A stretch of DNA of 64,000 bases from Effrenium voratum (lineage: Eukaryota > Sar > Dinophyceae > Suessiales > Symbiodiniaceae), in the NCBI GenBank assembly GCA_963377175.1, contig CAUJNA010001469.1, positions 423,501 through 487,500 of the forward strand, written 5' to 3'. The notes beneath the pieces are model-generated. The model worked only from the letters and a program-made list of their open reading frames with translations. It did no database searches and was not told the DNA's origin. Numbering within the stretch: position 1 is the first letter of the stretch; every line of letters begins with the position of its first letter. Shown here in pieces: positions 25,801 through 37,800 of the stretch. The position numbers and the translations under genes were made by a program.

Positions 25801-28800
25801 CGGGGCGATAAGTTGTTGGCAGCCCAGATTATTATCTCCTTATAAGTCCCCGCTAGTGGGAGAGACCCTGTTTTTTGTGGGTTATAAGCCAAGTGGCTAA
25901 CCACTTAACTTGGCACCAATCATCCAAGTAAGGACCCAAGGACTGATATTGGGAACTTTGGGGCCTCTATATAGTGGCGTAAGGCCCCAACAGTCTTTGT
26001 CCTTGTGACAGCCAGCAGCAGATAATTACCGCAGAATTGTTGCCGTCGCCTCCCATCTCCTTAGAACTTTCACATTTCTCCTCGGAATTTGAGGGGTGGC
26101 AATGGCGACCGCAAAGGAAGCCCCTTTGTCTAGGTCTCGACAGGTACAACTTGGGTCCACGATCCGCTTGGATACCACTACAGTTCTGCACCCAGTGGAT
26201 GTCGGTGAGTTGCAAAAAACTCGTGCAACACGTGGTTTGTTCAATGCGTCCTGTTACATGGGTTCAACAATTGGGGGGACTCCCGAAACAAATTGGCTAG
26301 TTTCATGTTGGTATCCCGTCAAAATCATCCACAAGTCCCTCTTGCTGGGGACATCCTGGAAGTTTGGGTTTGTTTCCAAGGGCATATAGCTGAAATCCCC
26401 CTAGGTGGTCTTCGGGCTCCAAGTGAGTGGCCGCAACGGTCTATAAGTTGGCCACACAAGAGGAATCTATCCAGGTGGGATTCTTGTGTTTTTCCAGGCT
26501 ATTCTTTCTGGTACTCGGCAAACAAACTCAAGGCGCTCATGTTACTTCTGATGGGGCGAACCGTTTCATTTGTCCCAGGCGTTTTTTGTTGCCCTGCGGA
26601 TCCTGGGGTTCCCTATGGACAACCCGCCCTTATGACACCAGAGCCTTTTCGTCCTGCGTTTTGAGAGCCCAAATCCAGATTTCTGAGAAATCACCTGGGT
26701 GTCGACCTTGGGGTCACACTCGGGTGAACTGACAGGTGAAAGAGGCGCAGGAAGCCTTGCAGAGCCGACTCAGCACGTTGGACGCTCGGCGGAGTTCCTT
26801 CTAGGATTCCGACTGTTTCCACATGAATAGGTTCCCGAATTGAAGCTCAAGGCTCTGGCCGCTTTTTGGGGATTTGCCAACAGGAGGTCGCTAAAAAGTA
26901 GTTCTTTACACGGTAGCCAAGGGCCCGTCAAAAGTTGTGTTTTGCCCTTCTTTGGCCGAACTTACATGTGGTTTTGGGATAGGAGGCGACCGAAACCCCA
27001 ATTGGCCGGTTCCTTGAAAGGACCTGAACCAGCAGGCCTTTGGCAGATCGATCCTCCATTTGCAACCAAGAGGAACATCAAGAAGATCATCCGTTTTTTA
27101 GGGTCCTTGAACGACTTCAAGTGTTGAGTTTGGGATCTACCAACACGAACTTGTTACGCGAGTCTTACCATAATCCTGAAACCAAAGGCTTCTTTCGATT
27201 TCAAGCAAACCTAAATGCACACTTGATAGTTTGGTTGTTTTTGTTGTCATGGACCCTACGAATTCATTTTCGGCATTTCCTAGAAAGACACCAATTCGGC
27301 TACAGTGCTGAAATGAACTTATTGGTACTATCATACTGAAATTAATGTTTCAACAATACTAGACTTGCCTAAAAACAAGCAGCTGTCAAAACAGTGATTT
27401 GGACCCCATTGACAATTTTCGTGGGGAAAACAAAGTGGAGCGCTTGGGTTTATGCTGGTTTTGCTTTTGGGACGGATGGAGGATTGCCTCCTGTAGGGGC
27501 AACTGGCATTCCCTGGCTTTGGTGTTGGCCTGGGCAAGGGAATTTGCAGGTTCCTGAACCCAGGGGCTGCAGCTTTAGTTCATCGCATAAGACACCTGTT
27601 GCCCTTTTCCGTGCCTTGCCCTTTTGGTCCCAGAGCTGCGAGACTCCACATCCGCTCCCTGTGGGCCTCACGAGATGTCCGGCGCTGGCGAGGAGATGGC
27701 CTTCACCGCGCGCACGGCCGCGCTAGGGGACTCCGACGAGAAGTTGGAGGCGCAGCTGACGGAGCTGGCGCGCGCCTTTGAGGAGGCCCGGAGCGTCACG
27801 CGGCCCGTGTGACGCGTCTACCCCGTGGGTCGGGGTTAGCTCTCCTTTTGTGCGCCTTGGTGGTGGGTTGGTTTAGGGTTAGGTGAAAAAAGGCAGGCTT
27901 AGTTCTCAAGCTCTGAAGTAGTTGCGTGCTGCTCTCAAAATCACTGTATTCCGCTTTCAGTGGGTCCCTCGGGTCATGTTGGCATTTCAGTGTTTGTTTT
28001 GCGATATGGATGCGGACATATGACACCATGTAAGCTCGTAAGGCAGTATATACCCCTTGTACAAGAATATAACCTCTATACCCCCAAAATCCATACCTGA
28101 AAATGCCCTTAGGACAGCTGAGGCACATAAAAAGTTGCGTCTAGATGGTCACAGAAGCGTATCCGTCCTTCTGATTGTGGGTGGGCCCCAGTAGGATACC
28201 ATCTGGGGCCGGTCTGCAGAGCTTTAAACATGCTCAAACAGTTGGCTGAACATATCACTTCTTGATCAGCACCTTGACTCAAAGCGGGCCCCCTCAAAAC
28301 AAGAACAGCACATGCCGTGGGTTGTTGGTGTCCCTTTCAATCCAACCAAAAGGAGGTTCCCAAAACATGACGCACCCATCAATTCGGTTTGGTGTGGCAT
28401 TGAGTGCTTCCAGTGGCCATTCTATCCTGGGTCCAAGTTTCCAGGGCCCAAACTTGTTTTCGCGTGAACTTTCGAGCAGAGTTATTGGTGTATTGACTTT
28501 TGTTTTTCCAATGTTCACGGCACCTCCCCGAAAATAAAAAGATTCAGAGACCATTCGAAAGGGGAGCCGTTGCAGCCTGGTAACTGGTACTGACCAAGAC
28601 TTGCGACGATTTCCGGGGCCATGGGTCATTTTTCCACGGCTTCTCTTGTGGTCGGTGCGATTTTGATGTTTGAAGGCACTCGTTGCTAAGGCCAGGCTTG
28701 CGCACCGAAAAATCTGGCTGAATGTCCGCCCGCGCCCACCCACTTGTTCAGGCTCCCTTTTTCGGTTTGGTGGCTTCGCCACGAATTTCAATATGGCTAA

Positions 28801-31800
28801 TCCCACAAAAGGGTGTCCTTGTTTAGCAGGGTCCCAGCTCGGATGAAGGTCTCTTACGATTCCCTGAATCGTGGCTTGTGAAATCTATGGCCCATTTCAA
28901 ACCGGCGGGTTCACCATTGACTCGCCCCGCTCCGCACAGCTTCAGGCAATGGACAAGCTACGGGAGACGGTCGCCTCCGACACCGGCAGGCAATGGATAT
29001 TGGGGCGACATGGGTTAGTGGGTTGGCTGCAAGCCGACAGACCAGTTCGGAGCGAGCGCAGAAACAAAACCTGACTGTTCAACGTTTGGGAAGCACGAAA
29101 CTTGGGGGTCGAACTTATAGCTTTTCAGGCTTTAGCTTAGTCACTTTGGCTAGCTTTGGCTTAAAGGGAAGCCACAAGAGAGTTGTCCCAATTGTTCCAC
29201 CTGGTCACCTTCTGTATTTGGGGATGCTCTTTTGGGATGGTTGGCCAAGGGAAACGCCCAATCATCAATTTGGCAGGGTACTGAAGCACAGCGCAAGAAA
29301 GATACACGTAGAATTGTGCGCAGTCCGATTTGCATCAAAGAAACCAGTCCAGTCCATGTTTCAGGGGCTATTTGTCTATCCCTATGCCAGGGATTTCGGA
29401 GCAGCACTGCACACTCTTGTCCATGTTCCATGTGTTTGCACGATATTGGCTGGGGCCAGCGTCGGAAGATCAACCACATTGACATGGACACTATGACCGC
29501 GCCACCAGGCTGAGAATTCGCATCACTTGTATGCGGAAGCCACCAGGGTAGTTACTTTCATCTTTCCAGACTCCCTCTCTCACCCCAGAGCCCAAATGGG
29601 TTGCTTCCTGCTTCCCTTCTGTTTGGGAGGGGGGGTTTCCGTTGAATTGCAAAAACTGTCGAGCATACCTCTGCGTCTTTTGAGGGTACTCCTTTTGTTA
29701 GCTTTTTGCTTAAGGGAAACCAATGGAAACACACCGTTGTTTGTCTTCCCGTATTTTGAGTGAAAGCCTCATGTGTGTGTGTGTGTGTGTGGCGTTTTGA
29801 GATTTGCCATGCAGTCTTTTCTTGGGCACCGGGTTCTTGGTAGAGTTCAAGTCGCGTTTTAAAAACCTTTGCTGGAACTGCAACTTAAACACTGTCCTTT
29901 GTTGGAAAGTTAGGCCTTTTCTTGGGGATGGCCAACACATGGCTCTAAGTTTCGATGGAGAACACCCTCAAAAGTGGTTGATGGACATGCCTCTGCACAT
30001 GATGTCCACCATAGGGTCCAACCAATCAGGATTCATACCCAAAGGAACCTTGGCTCTGGGTCTGTCTAAGATGGCTTTCCGCTACCTCCAAACCACCAGT
30101 GCAAAACAAAGGTTTAGCCTGGCTTCGGTTTGGGTTTGCGAAAGCCATCTTAGAATAGTGGTTCTGCTGGCTTGGCCTTGCATTCAGCCGCATTTGTAGG
30201 TATGTGTTTGGGAGGTATGGATGCTTATATACCACCAATCTAAGCTTGTAAGGCAGTATATAACTGGTATATAACCTTCATACCTCCCAAATCCATACCT
30301 GAAAACGCCGTTGATGCATCCCGTAGCTCTCGGGCTTGGCCTAAGCCTCGGTAGTGGAAAGCATTTTAGACCAGCACCCGGCTATCAAATGGGTTTGTTC
30401 AATGATCTTCTTTGGCCCAGACATCCAGTGCTGCCCTTTCTTCCTTTCTTTGGCAAAGGCTTTCTTTTGAAATTCCGCCAACCAACCAACCAACCAACCA
30501 ACCAGCCAGCCAACCAGCCAACCAGCCAACCAGTCAACCACACAACCAAACAACAATGGCCAATGGCCAATGGCCGTTGGCTTCTGCGAGTTGTTGGGCC
30601 CCTTGTGACCGCCAGGCTCTTAGAGCACTTCGGCAGAGTCCAAGATGACGTGCAGGCCGTGGAGGCAAGGTGGTCCGCTCCCGACCGATCAGGGCTTCCT
30701 TCACTTGCTGCGTTAGCTAGGGAATGACCGGGTCCGGGTGTTGGGACCGAACCCAGGCTTTGGTCCCCCAGGAACCAGCAGTTGGATAGTTTATGGGGAT
30801 TATTACCTTTCTCCTTCCCTGCCTATCGCACCAGCAAGTTCAACATGTGGCGATTTCAGGGTCCCTTGTTGGAGGGTCGGACCCAGTCCACGAGCGTTTG
30901 CGAAGAACATGATTTACTTTCCTCTGTTGGTTTTAAAGGGAATCTATCACTACAGGAAATATTACTTTGGCTTCCGAGGGACTTAAGCAAATGGGAGTAC
31001 TGTGGATGGACCAAAGCCATTTCGCGCCAGTTGGTAGGCGGATTGTCCCAGTTTCTATAAGGGATATTTTCCATCCCATGGCTGCGAATTGGGTTTTGTC
31101 AACTGTTGCGACCATGTGTTGTTTCGGACAACCCAACAGGAAACCAAAAGAACAACTTTAGTGAAGGGGCGAAACCTATCCATCACCAACTGCTTTAGGC
31201 ATGTTTTTGAAGGTACCCGTATCAGATTGGTTTAAAGGGAAAGCAAAAGCAGAGCCACCATTCCCCCTATTGTGACACATGGCAAATACAAGCAACAACG
31301 CGACTCCCACTTCCCTAGTGATGGCAATGGTCATGTTTATGCCTACACGTGGAAAACCGTACGTGTAGTTACTGCCATCGGTTAAAAAACCTCGACGCTC
31401 ATCATACCGGCCCATGATAAGCACACCCACCCCGCAGCATTGACACCCAGCAGAACACATGCTCAGCCCATGATAAGCACACCCGCCCCGCAGCATCCAC
31501 AGCCAGCAGAACACATGCTCAGCCCATGATAAGCACACCCGCTGCGCAGCATCCAGAGCCAGCAGAACACATGCTCCACACCCAGCAGAACACATGCTCA
31601 GCCCATGATAAGCACACCCGCCCCGCAGCATCCACAGCCAGCAGAACACATGCTCAGCCCATGAGAAGCACACCCGCTGCGCAGCATCCAGAGCCAGCAG
31701 AACACATGCTGAGCCCATGATAAGCACACCCGCCCCGCAGCATCCACAGCCAGCAGAACACATGCTCAGACCATGACAAGCATACGCGCCGCAGAATCCA

Positions 31801-34800
31801 AAGACAGCAGTAAGCACCCGCCCCGCAGCACCCACAGCCAGCAGAAAACATGCTCAGCCCATGATAAGCACACCCGCTCCGCAGCATCCACAGCCAGCAG
31901 AACACATGCTCAGCCCATGATAAGCACACCCGCCCCGCAGCATCCACAGCCAGCAGAACACATGCCGCATCCGCATTCGACCACTGCCCACATCAGCGAG
32001 TTTGTGACCTTGACTGTGATGTCGCGACCGTGTCCTCCAGTGAGTCGTGCCCGCCAAGCTCCAGTTCCAGCTTGGGACTCCTGCCTTCGCCATCGCCAGC
32101 GAGCGGCCCCGGTTCGCATATGTCAGGCGAGGAGGCCCTGGAAGATGACTCGCATATGTCACACGAGGAGGCCCTGGAAGATGATTCGCATATGTCAGAC
32201 GAGGTGGAAGATGATTCGCATATGTCAAACGAGGAGGCCCTGGAAGATGATGCTGTGCTTGGGATCAAACGAACCACTCGGCACTGCTCAAAACGCAGGC
32301 GAAACGCAATTTTCTTCAAAAAAAGGTGCTACTTTTCGCCACTCGCACCTTCATTTCGTATTGTAAAAGACAGTGTTTTGTTGAATCCCCCTGTCACCGT
32401 GTGATTATTTTCCTCCAGACATGACAAAACACATGGCAGGCGTGGGACGGGGGTGACAGAGCGTGGCGCAAATTTAGCGCAGCGGCACGTTCCATTTTCC
32501 ACGCGCCGGGATGTTTATGGACAGACATCCGCTGAAGGATGTCCAGCCTAAGCTTCCAGCTTAACAATGTTTATGGTTACGTGTTCCCCGGTTGGTGTGA
32601 AAGAGAATCTGTCACCACTGCAAATACCCGCAAATATGTGTTTTTCCGCAAGGAACGTATCCGCAATGGAAGAAATCCGGGTTGTGGGATCAAGGGGTGT
32701 ATCCCCGCTTCTGTGATACAAGGGAATCCCCGTTTATGTGAACAAATGAGTCTTTGGGAAGCCCTTTCTGTTGTAGGAAGAAACGGTCCCTACTTGCAGC
32801 TAGGTCCCCCATTAGTGCCCTTTTTGGCTTTTTTTGGGCAGGGTTCCCCTACTGAAATAATACACTACAGAAGAAAAGTTGGTACCCTTACTCTAACCTC
32901 TCTACTGGAGGACCTAGGCAGTCCTTTCCCCCCGCTCCGGCGTCAAAAATAACCGGCGCCAAACGCCTCAGGCGGAGGCCATCCGCCGCTGCGAGGAGAT
33001 GGCGGAGGCGCAGACGGAGGGCAAGATGGAGGCGGATCAAATGCTCGGCGACTCGGATCAAAGAGCTCACCAGCTTGCAACCAGTTCCCTAGGTCCCTAG
33101 GTTCCTGGATGATGTAGGATCTTGCAACCCTCGGGAGCTTTACGTGTTCAGATCTGCCATTACGACCTCAACAAACCGACTGGATCTGCCTGTAGTTTCG
33201 CCCTGTGGTAGCCATTGATAAGCGGCCCCAAAAGCTCAGGCTTTACTTTTGGGTTCTTTGGGCAAGGGAGTAGCTCACGTCCCTGTAGCTCGAATGGCTC
33301 GAATTCCGTTTCGCCTTTTTGACTGGGTTTCGGAAGTATTTGGTATGGGTCCCATAATTGGTGGCTTGGATCGGAGGTGGGTTTGACAGGAAAGTGTAAC
33401 TGTTTGGTCATATTAGAATGTTGAGTTGTCTTGGATTCTGGCTGCGGCCTGCATAAGATGTTGCAGACATTGTCAGGTGTTGTTTTGAGAAGCTGGTCGT
33501 TGCATTTCAGGCAACCTTCAGGCGAACATTGGGGAGCTCAGTGCGAAGATAGAGGTCCGAGCGATTCTCGGGGATCGGACGTGCACCATTGCCCACTAGC
33601 TGAGAAAAAATATGTTTCAACAAGAGCCTCTTGAACAAGTTGATCAGCTCGGAGTGTTAATTGGCATACATTGGAAGTAGTTAGAATTGAATTTGAAATA
33701 TGATTTCCTTGCTTAAACGGCCTTCAATTGGGTGTGGATTAGAATTCTTTGAGCAAATTGGATTTTATGGTGGTTTCTTTCCCAGGATGACCTGTTCAAT
33801 CTTTTGATTATGATTCAATATAATTAATGAAAAAGGACATAATTCTAGTATAATGTCCAATTTTAAGTAGGATTTATATAGATCGCATTTCGTTTTTAAA
33901 GACGATTTCAGCTAGATTCTAGTTAAAATTGTTTCAATGCAGATTTCACAGGTGATGTCCTTTCCCGGGAGGAGTTGTTTATGCTTGCGTAATGATAATT
34001 TGAGTAGACATTGACGAGAAAGATTTCCTGTAGAATTTCTGATTTCAGTTAGACTTAAAATAGGGTTACCTTTTTATAGAGGATTCCCAACAAATGTCAA
34101 ATAGTTGTTCTTTGTTTGCTCATGTTCGAATTTAAAGGTGGGCATGCGTTCCCAAGAGTTGTTTTTTCATGTTTTTCATTTACTACAATACACAATGATA
34201 TGGAATTTTGCAAGAACAGAGTTCTAGTAGGAATTATATCTTCAATAAGAACTTTGATAGGGGTTCATGTTTAAAGATGAGAGTTCAATTAGGTTTTATA
34301 TTGAAATCAAATTTCAGATTGGAATTCAATGGAGTGTCCTTTCCCATGATTTTAGACATAATTTAAGTAGGACTTAATATGCACAGAATCCTAGTAAATG
34401 TCTAGTTTCTATCATAATTTCAGTATGATTTCCTTTTCCACAGAGTTTCAAGACTTTAAACGGGGGTTCCTTTCCCAGAAAGATTTATTCAATCTCTTGA
34501 TTAGAATGTATATAGAAATGAATAAGGACATAGTACGAGCATAATCTCTAGCTTCAATTATCATTTAAACAGGCTCCTTTTTACTAGCGAGTATTTCAGA
34601 TAGAATCTACATATACTTCTAGTATATTAAAGGTGCTTTCCTTTCTTTCAATGAGCTTTTTGGGGTCTGGGCTTGCGTGGATTAGTGTTTTGGGACAGCC
34701 TCGCATTGTGTGAGGTCGACCCCAAAAAGTGTGGAACTGTCCTAAACGAACAATTCTACAAAGCGAAAAAACTCGAGACTGTCCCAAAAGACAATCCCAG

Positions 34801-37800
34801 GTGGTCTTGGGCAGGCAGAGAGCTCAAGACTTTGCAGGAGTGCATATTTGTGTTTTTTGGACAGCCTCGAGCTTTTCCCGAAAGCATCGCGAAGGCAGAG
34901 CTGCTTGCACAGATTAAGTTGCACAGAGCCATTTGGGCAGAACAACTTGCACAGAGCCCTTTGCAGGCCAACTTGCGCAAAGCCATTTGCACAGAGTCAT
35001 TTGCGCAGAGTCATTTGCGCAGACCAAGCTGCACAGAGCCATCTGCGTAGCCCAACATGCACAGATCAACCTACACAGAGGACACCGCAGAGTCAGTTGC
35101 ACCAAATGGGGGTTGATCAAGAAGTCCTTGGAAGGTAAAAGAACCCGTGTTCCCTCGAAAACATCGCCCAGACTTGTTGGAGGCATGCTTGCACGCCTGC
35201 ATATTTGCGAACCCCACTGCTTTGTAGACTCCGAGATGTGCAGGTGCTTGGCAGATTCGCTGCCAGTGCTGGGAACGCGCAAGGCCAAAACGCTGGCTGA
35301 ACAATTTTTGGAGCAAGCTTCACAACTGCCTCAAACGGGGGTTGGGTTGGTCTGCGTAGAAAGCCAGTTTACAACCTGCTTTGGGAAAGCTTTCAGCTGA
35401 TGCTTGACAGAGGCCAAAAAGCAGTGATCCGGCAACGCGCACTGAGCATGCGTGCTGCAACTTAGTGTTGCGCGTGCTGCGTGCTGGCATGTCTAAGTTC
35501 CAGACCGCAGCTTGCAAACAAACGGGCATGACAATGCGTTTGTTTGCAAAGCAGTTGCTGTGCAACAAAAAGGAGGCAAATATATTTCATTTCAAGTCCC
35601 TTTTTTTTTCCCGGTGCTAGTTTGTTGTTTTGGTTGGATTTAGCTGAAATGTTAACGTCCCGTGTTTGTATCACTTGCAGCTGGGCCTCGTCCATGCGCA
35701 GGAGCTTTCCTCCGTTGACGCAGAGTTCCAGAACCAGTTTGCGACTGTACAGGATGCTCGCACGTGCAGGGTTATGTGGGTTTGTTTGTTTGTTTGTTTG
35801 TTTGTTTTTGTTTGTTTGTTTGTGTTTGTTTGTTTGTTTGTTTGTTTGTTTGTTTGTTTGTTTGTTTGTTTTTCTTGCTTGCTGTTTGCTTGTGGTTCTG
35901 GTTCTTGTTCTGGCTCTGGTTCTGGTTGTTTGTGTTCGGTTTCGTGCGTCTTTGTAATTGAAAAATGTTTGTTTGGTTGTTTGTTTGTGTGTTTGTTTGT
36001 TTGTTTGTTTGTCTGTTTGTTTGTTTGTTTTTTGCTTGCTGTTTGCTTGTGGTTCTGGTTCTGGTTCTGGTTCTGGCTGTTTGTGTTTGGTTGCGTGCGT
36101 CTTTGTAATTGAAAGTTGTTTGTTTGTTTGGTTGGTTGGTTGGTTGGTTGTTAGCTTGCTTGTTTGTTTGTTTGTTTGTTTGTTGGCGCAGGCTGTGCGG
36201 GTGTGTATTTGTGTGTACGTGCGCGTGTCCGTGTGCGCGTGTTGTGTTTGTGTGGGTGGGCGGGCGGGGTGGTTGCAAACGCAGATCAGACGGAAACAGT
36301 TCTTACTTTTCCCACATATTCCCAGAGATGTGAAAGACTTTTCGTGAGCGAGCTTCTTTGGCCACAGACACTCTGACCCGTCAGATGGTAAAGAACTTGT
36401 GCCCATCAGCGGCTGAAACTTTTTGGTCACCGATTTCTGTGCCAAGGGCAGCCCTTTCCAAAGTAGTCTCGAGGATGGGGCCAGCCCACTTTGGCATCGA
36501 AACGACTAGTAATTAACTTTGGCTGCTTCTTTCTTTGCACCCCCCAACCCTCAGTTTGTAGAGCAAAGGCAACTGCGGTGGGTCCTTAATTTTGAGCCAC
36601 ACCCAGATGGCTTCCTTTCCATTTCCCTGTAAACTGTAGCACAGTTTCCCCTTATCCTGGAGCTCGTCTCACTTCGTGAGGGCAGGGACTTCAGCCGTTT
36701 TGGGAATCTATCATTATAGCATTAAGCAAAAGCTTACTTTTTCCATTGAGAAACAAGGTCGCACTTTGGGCTACTGCTCTTTGCTTAGTTTGCAGCCGCT
36801 TTTTCGCACCAGAGCCATAAGTTTTACTCAAACGCGTAGGGCTGTTCTCCGCGCGATCCACGATGGCCGAGTTCAAACTGTCCCACCAGATGTCAGAGGC
36901 GGGAAGAGTGGCCGTGGCGTAGCAGTCCTTTTTAAGCCCTTTACATTATTTGGCTTGACCATTTTGATACCAGGGTTCGATTATGACTCATGATATCAAG
37001 CACCTGGGCTCCATAGCAACTCAAGCGTGGGGATGGTGCCCACCCCTTGTATCTTCTATGCAAGCAGGATTTGGGTGTGTAAGAGACACTAAAACGGAAG
37101 GCAACCATTTTGGGGTGTCCCCTAAAACAGAAGCACCCGTTTGTTGGCTGGGTTCTGGTAATTCGGAAGTTCCTGAGGCGGCCGTCAGTCAAAGCGAATC
37201 GACTCGATCTGACCTTTTGGCTTTCCATTTGTGGCTTCCGTTTTTAACGTCCCCAAGAAGTGATCACCTGTTGTTCCAGCCTTTCATGTTCAAAGCCGTA
37301 AGTTCGTTTTTGCGGGTGAGGGCAATGGTCACTGCATGCAGGGTCAACTCAATGTTTCCGCCCATTGAATGAGTTTCGAGCTCAGGGGTTAACATGAGTC
37401 CACGATATGGGTCCTTATGTGTATATATATATATATATATATTGTATAGATACACGTATACTTGCGGTTTGGAATCAATGTACAGTTTGCAGATCTGTTG
37501 GGGCAGGGTGGGGTAATTATCGTTTTTGCCGTTTGCGCCCAGTTCTATGGAATATGGAATGCCCCTATTTGCTCTCGAGGGACGGAGGGAGGGGCCAAAT
37601 CCTTGAATCAACCAGGAAATAAGCCGTGCAGGTTTCTGGGAAGGAACACATATGTTTGCTTTCACCATACCTTGAATCGGAGAACCTCCTCCAGCACTTG
37701 TTCTATTCCAGGGTGGTCCTTTTGGACGCGAATCCTGATGCTTCAAGAACCCAACGGCCATCAAAGGCCAATTATCTCAGAGGATGGTGCCTCAGGGTTC

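Noticed and set aside
31176..31947. Cys-rich minus-strand frames of up to 219 codons
   Set aside because: They are produced by the 56-bp minisatellite, whose length is not a multiple of three, so several frames carry the same peptides.
31448..31975. CRISPR array
   Set aside because: Units are contiguous 56-bp minisatellite copies without unique spacers, and the genome is eukaryotic.
35462..36445. 327-codon minus-strand frame rich in NKQT
   Set aside because: It is the translation of TTTG arrays and their duplicated spacer. Only the short part opposite the 35.7 kb exon has ordinary composition, and that exon fits the plus strand.
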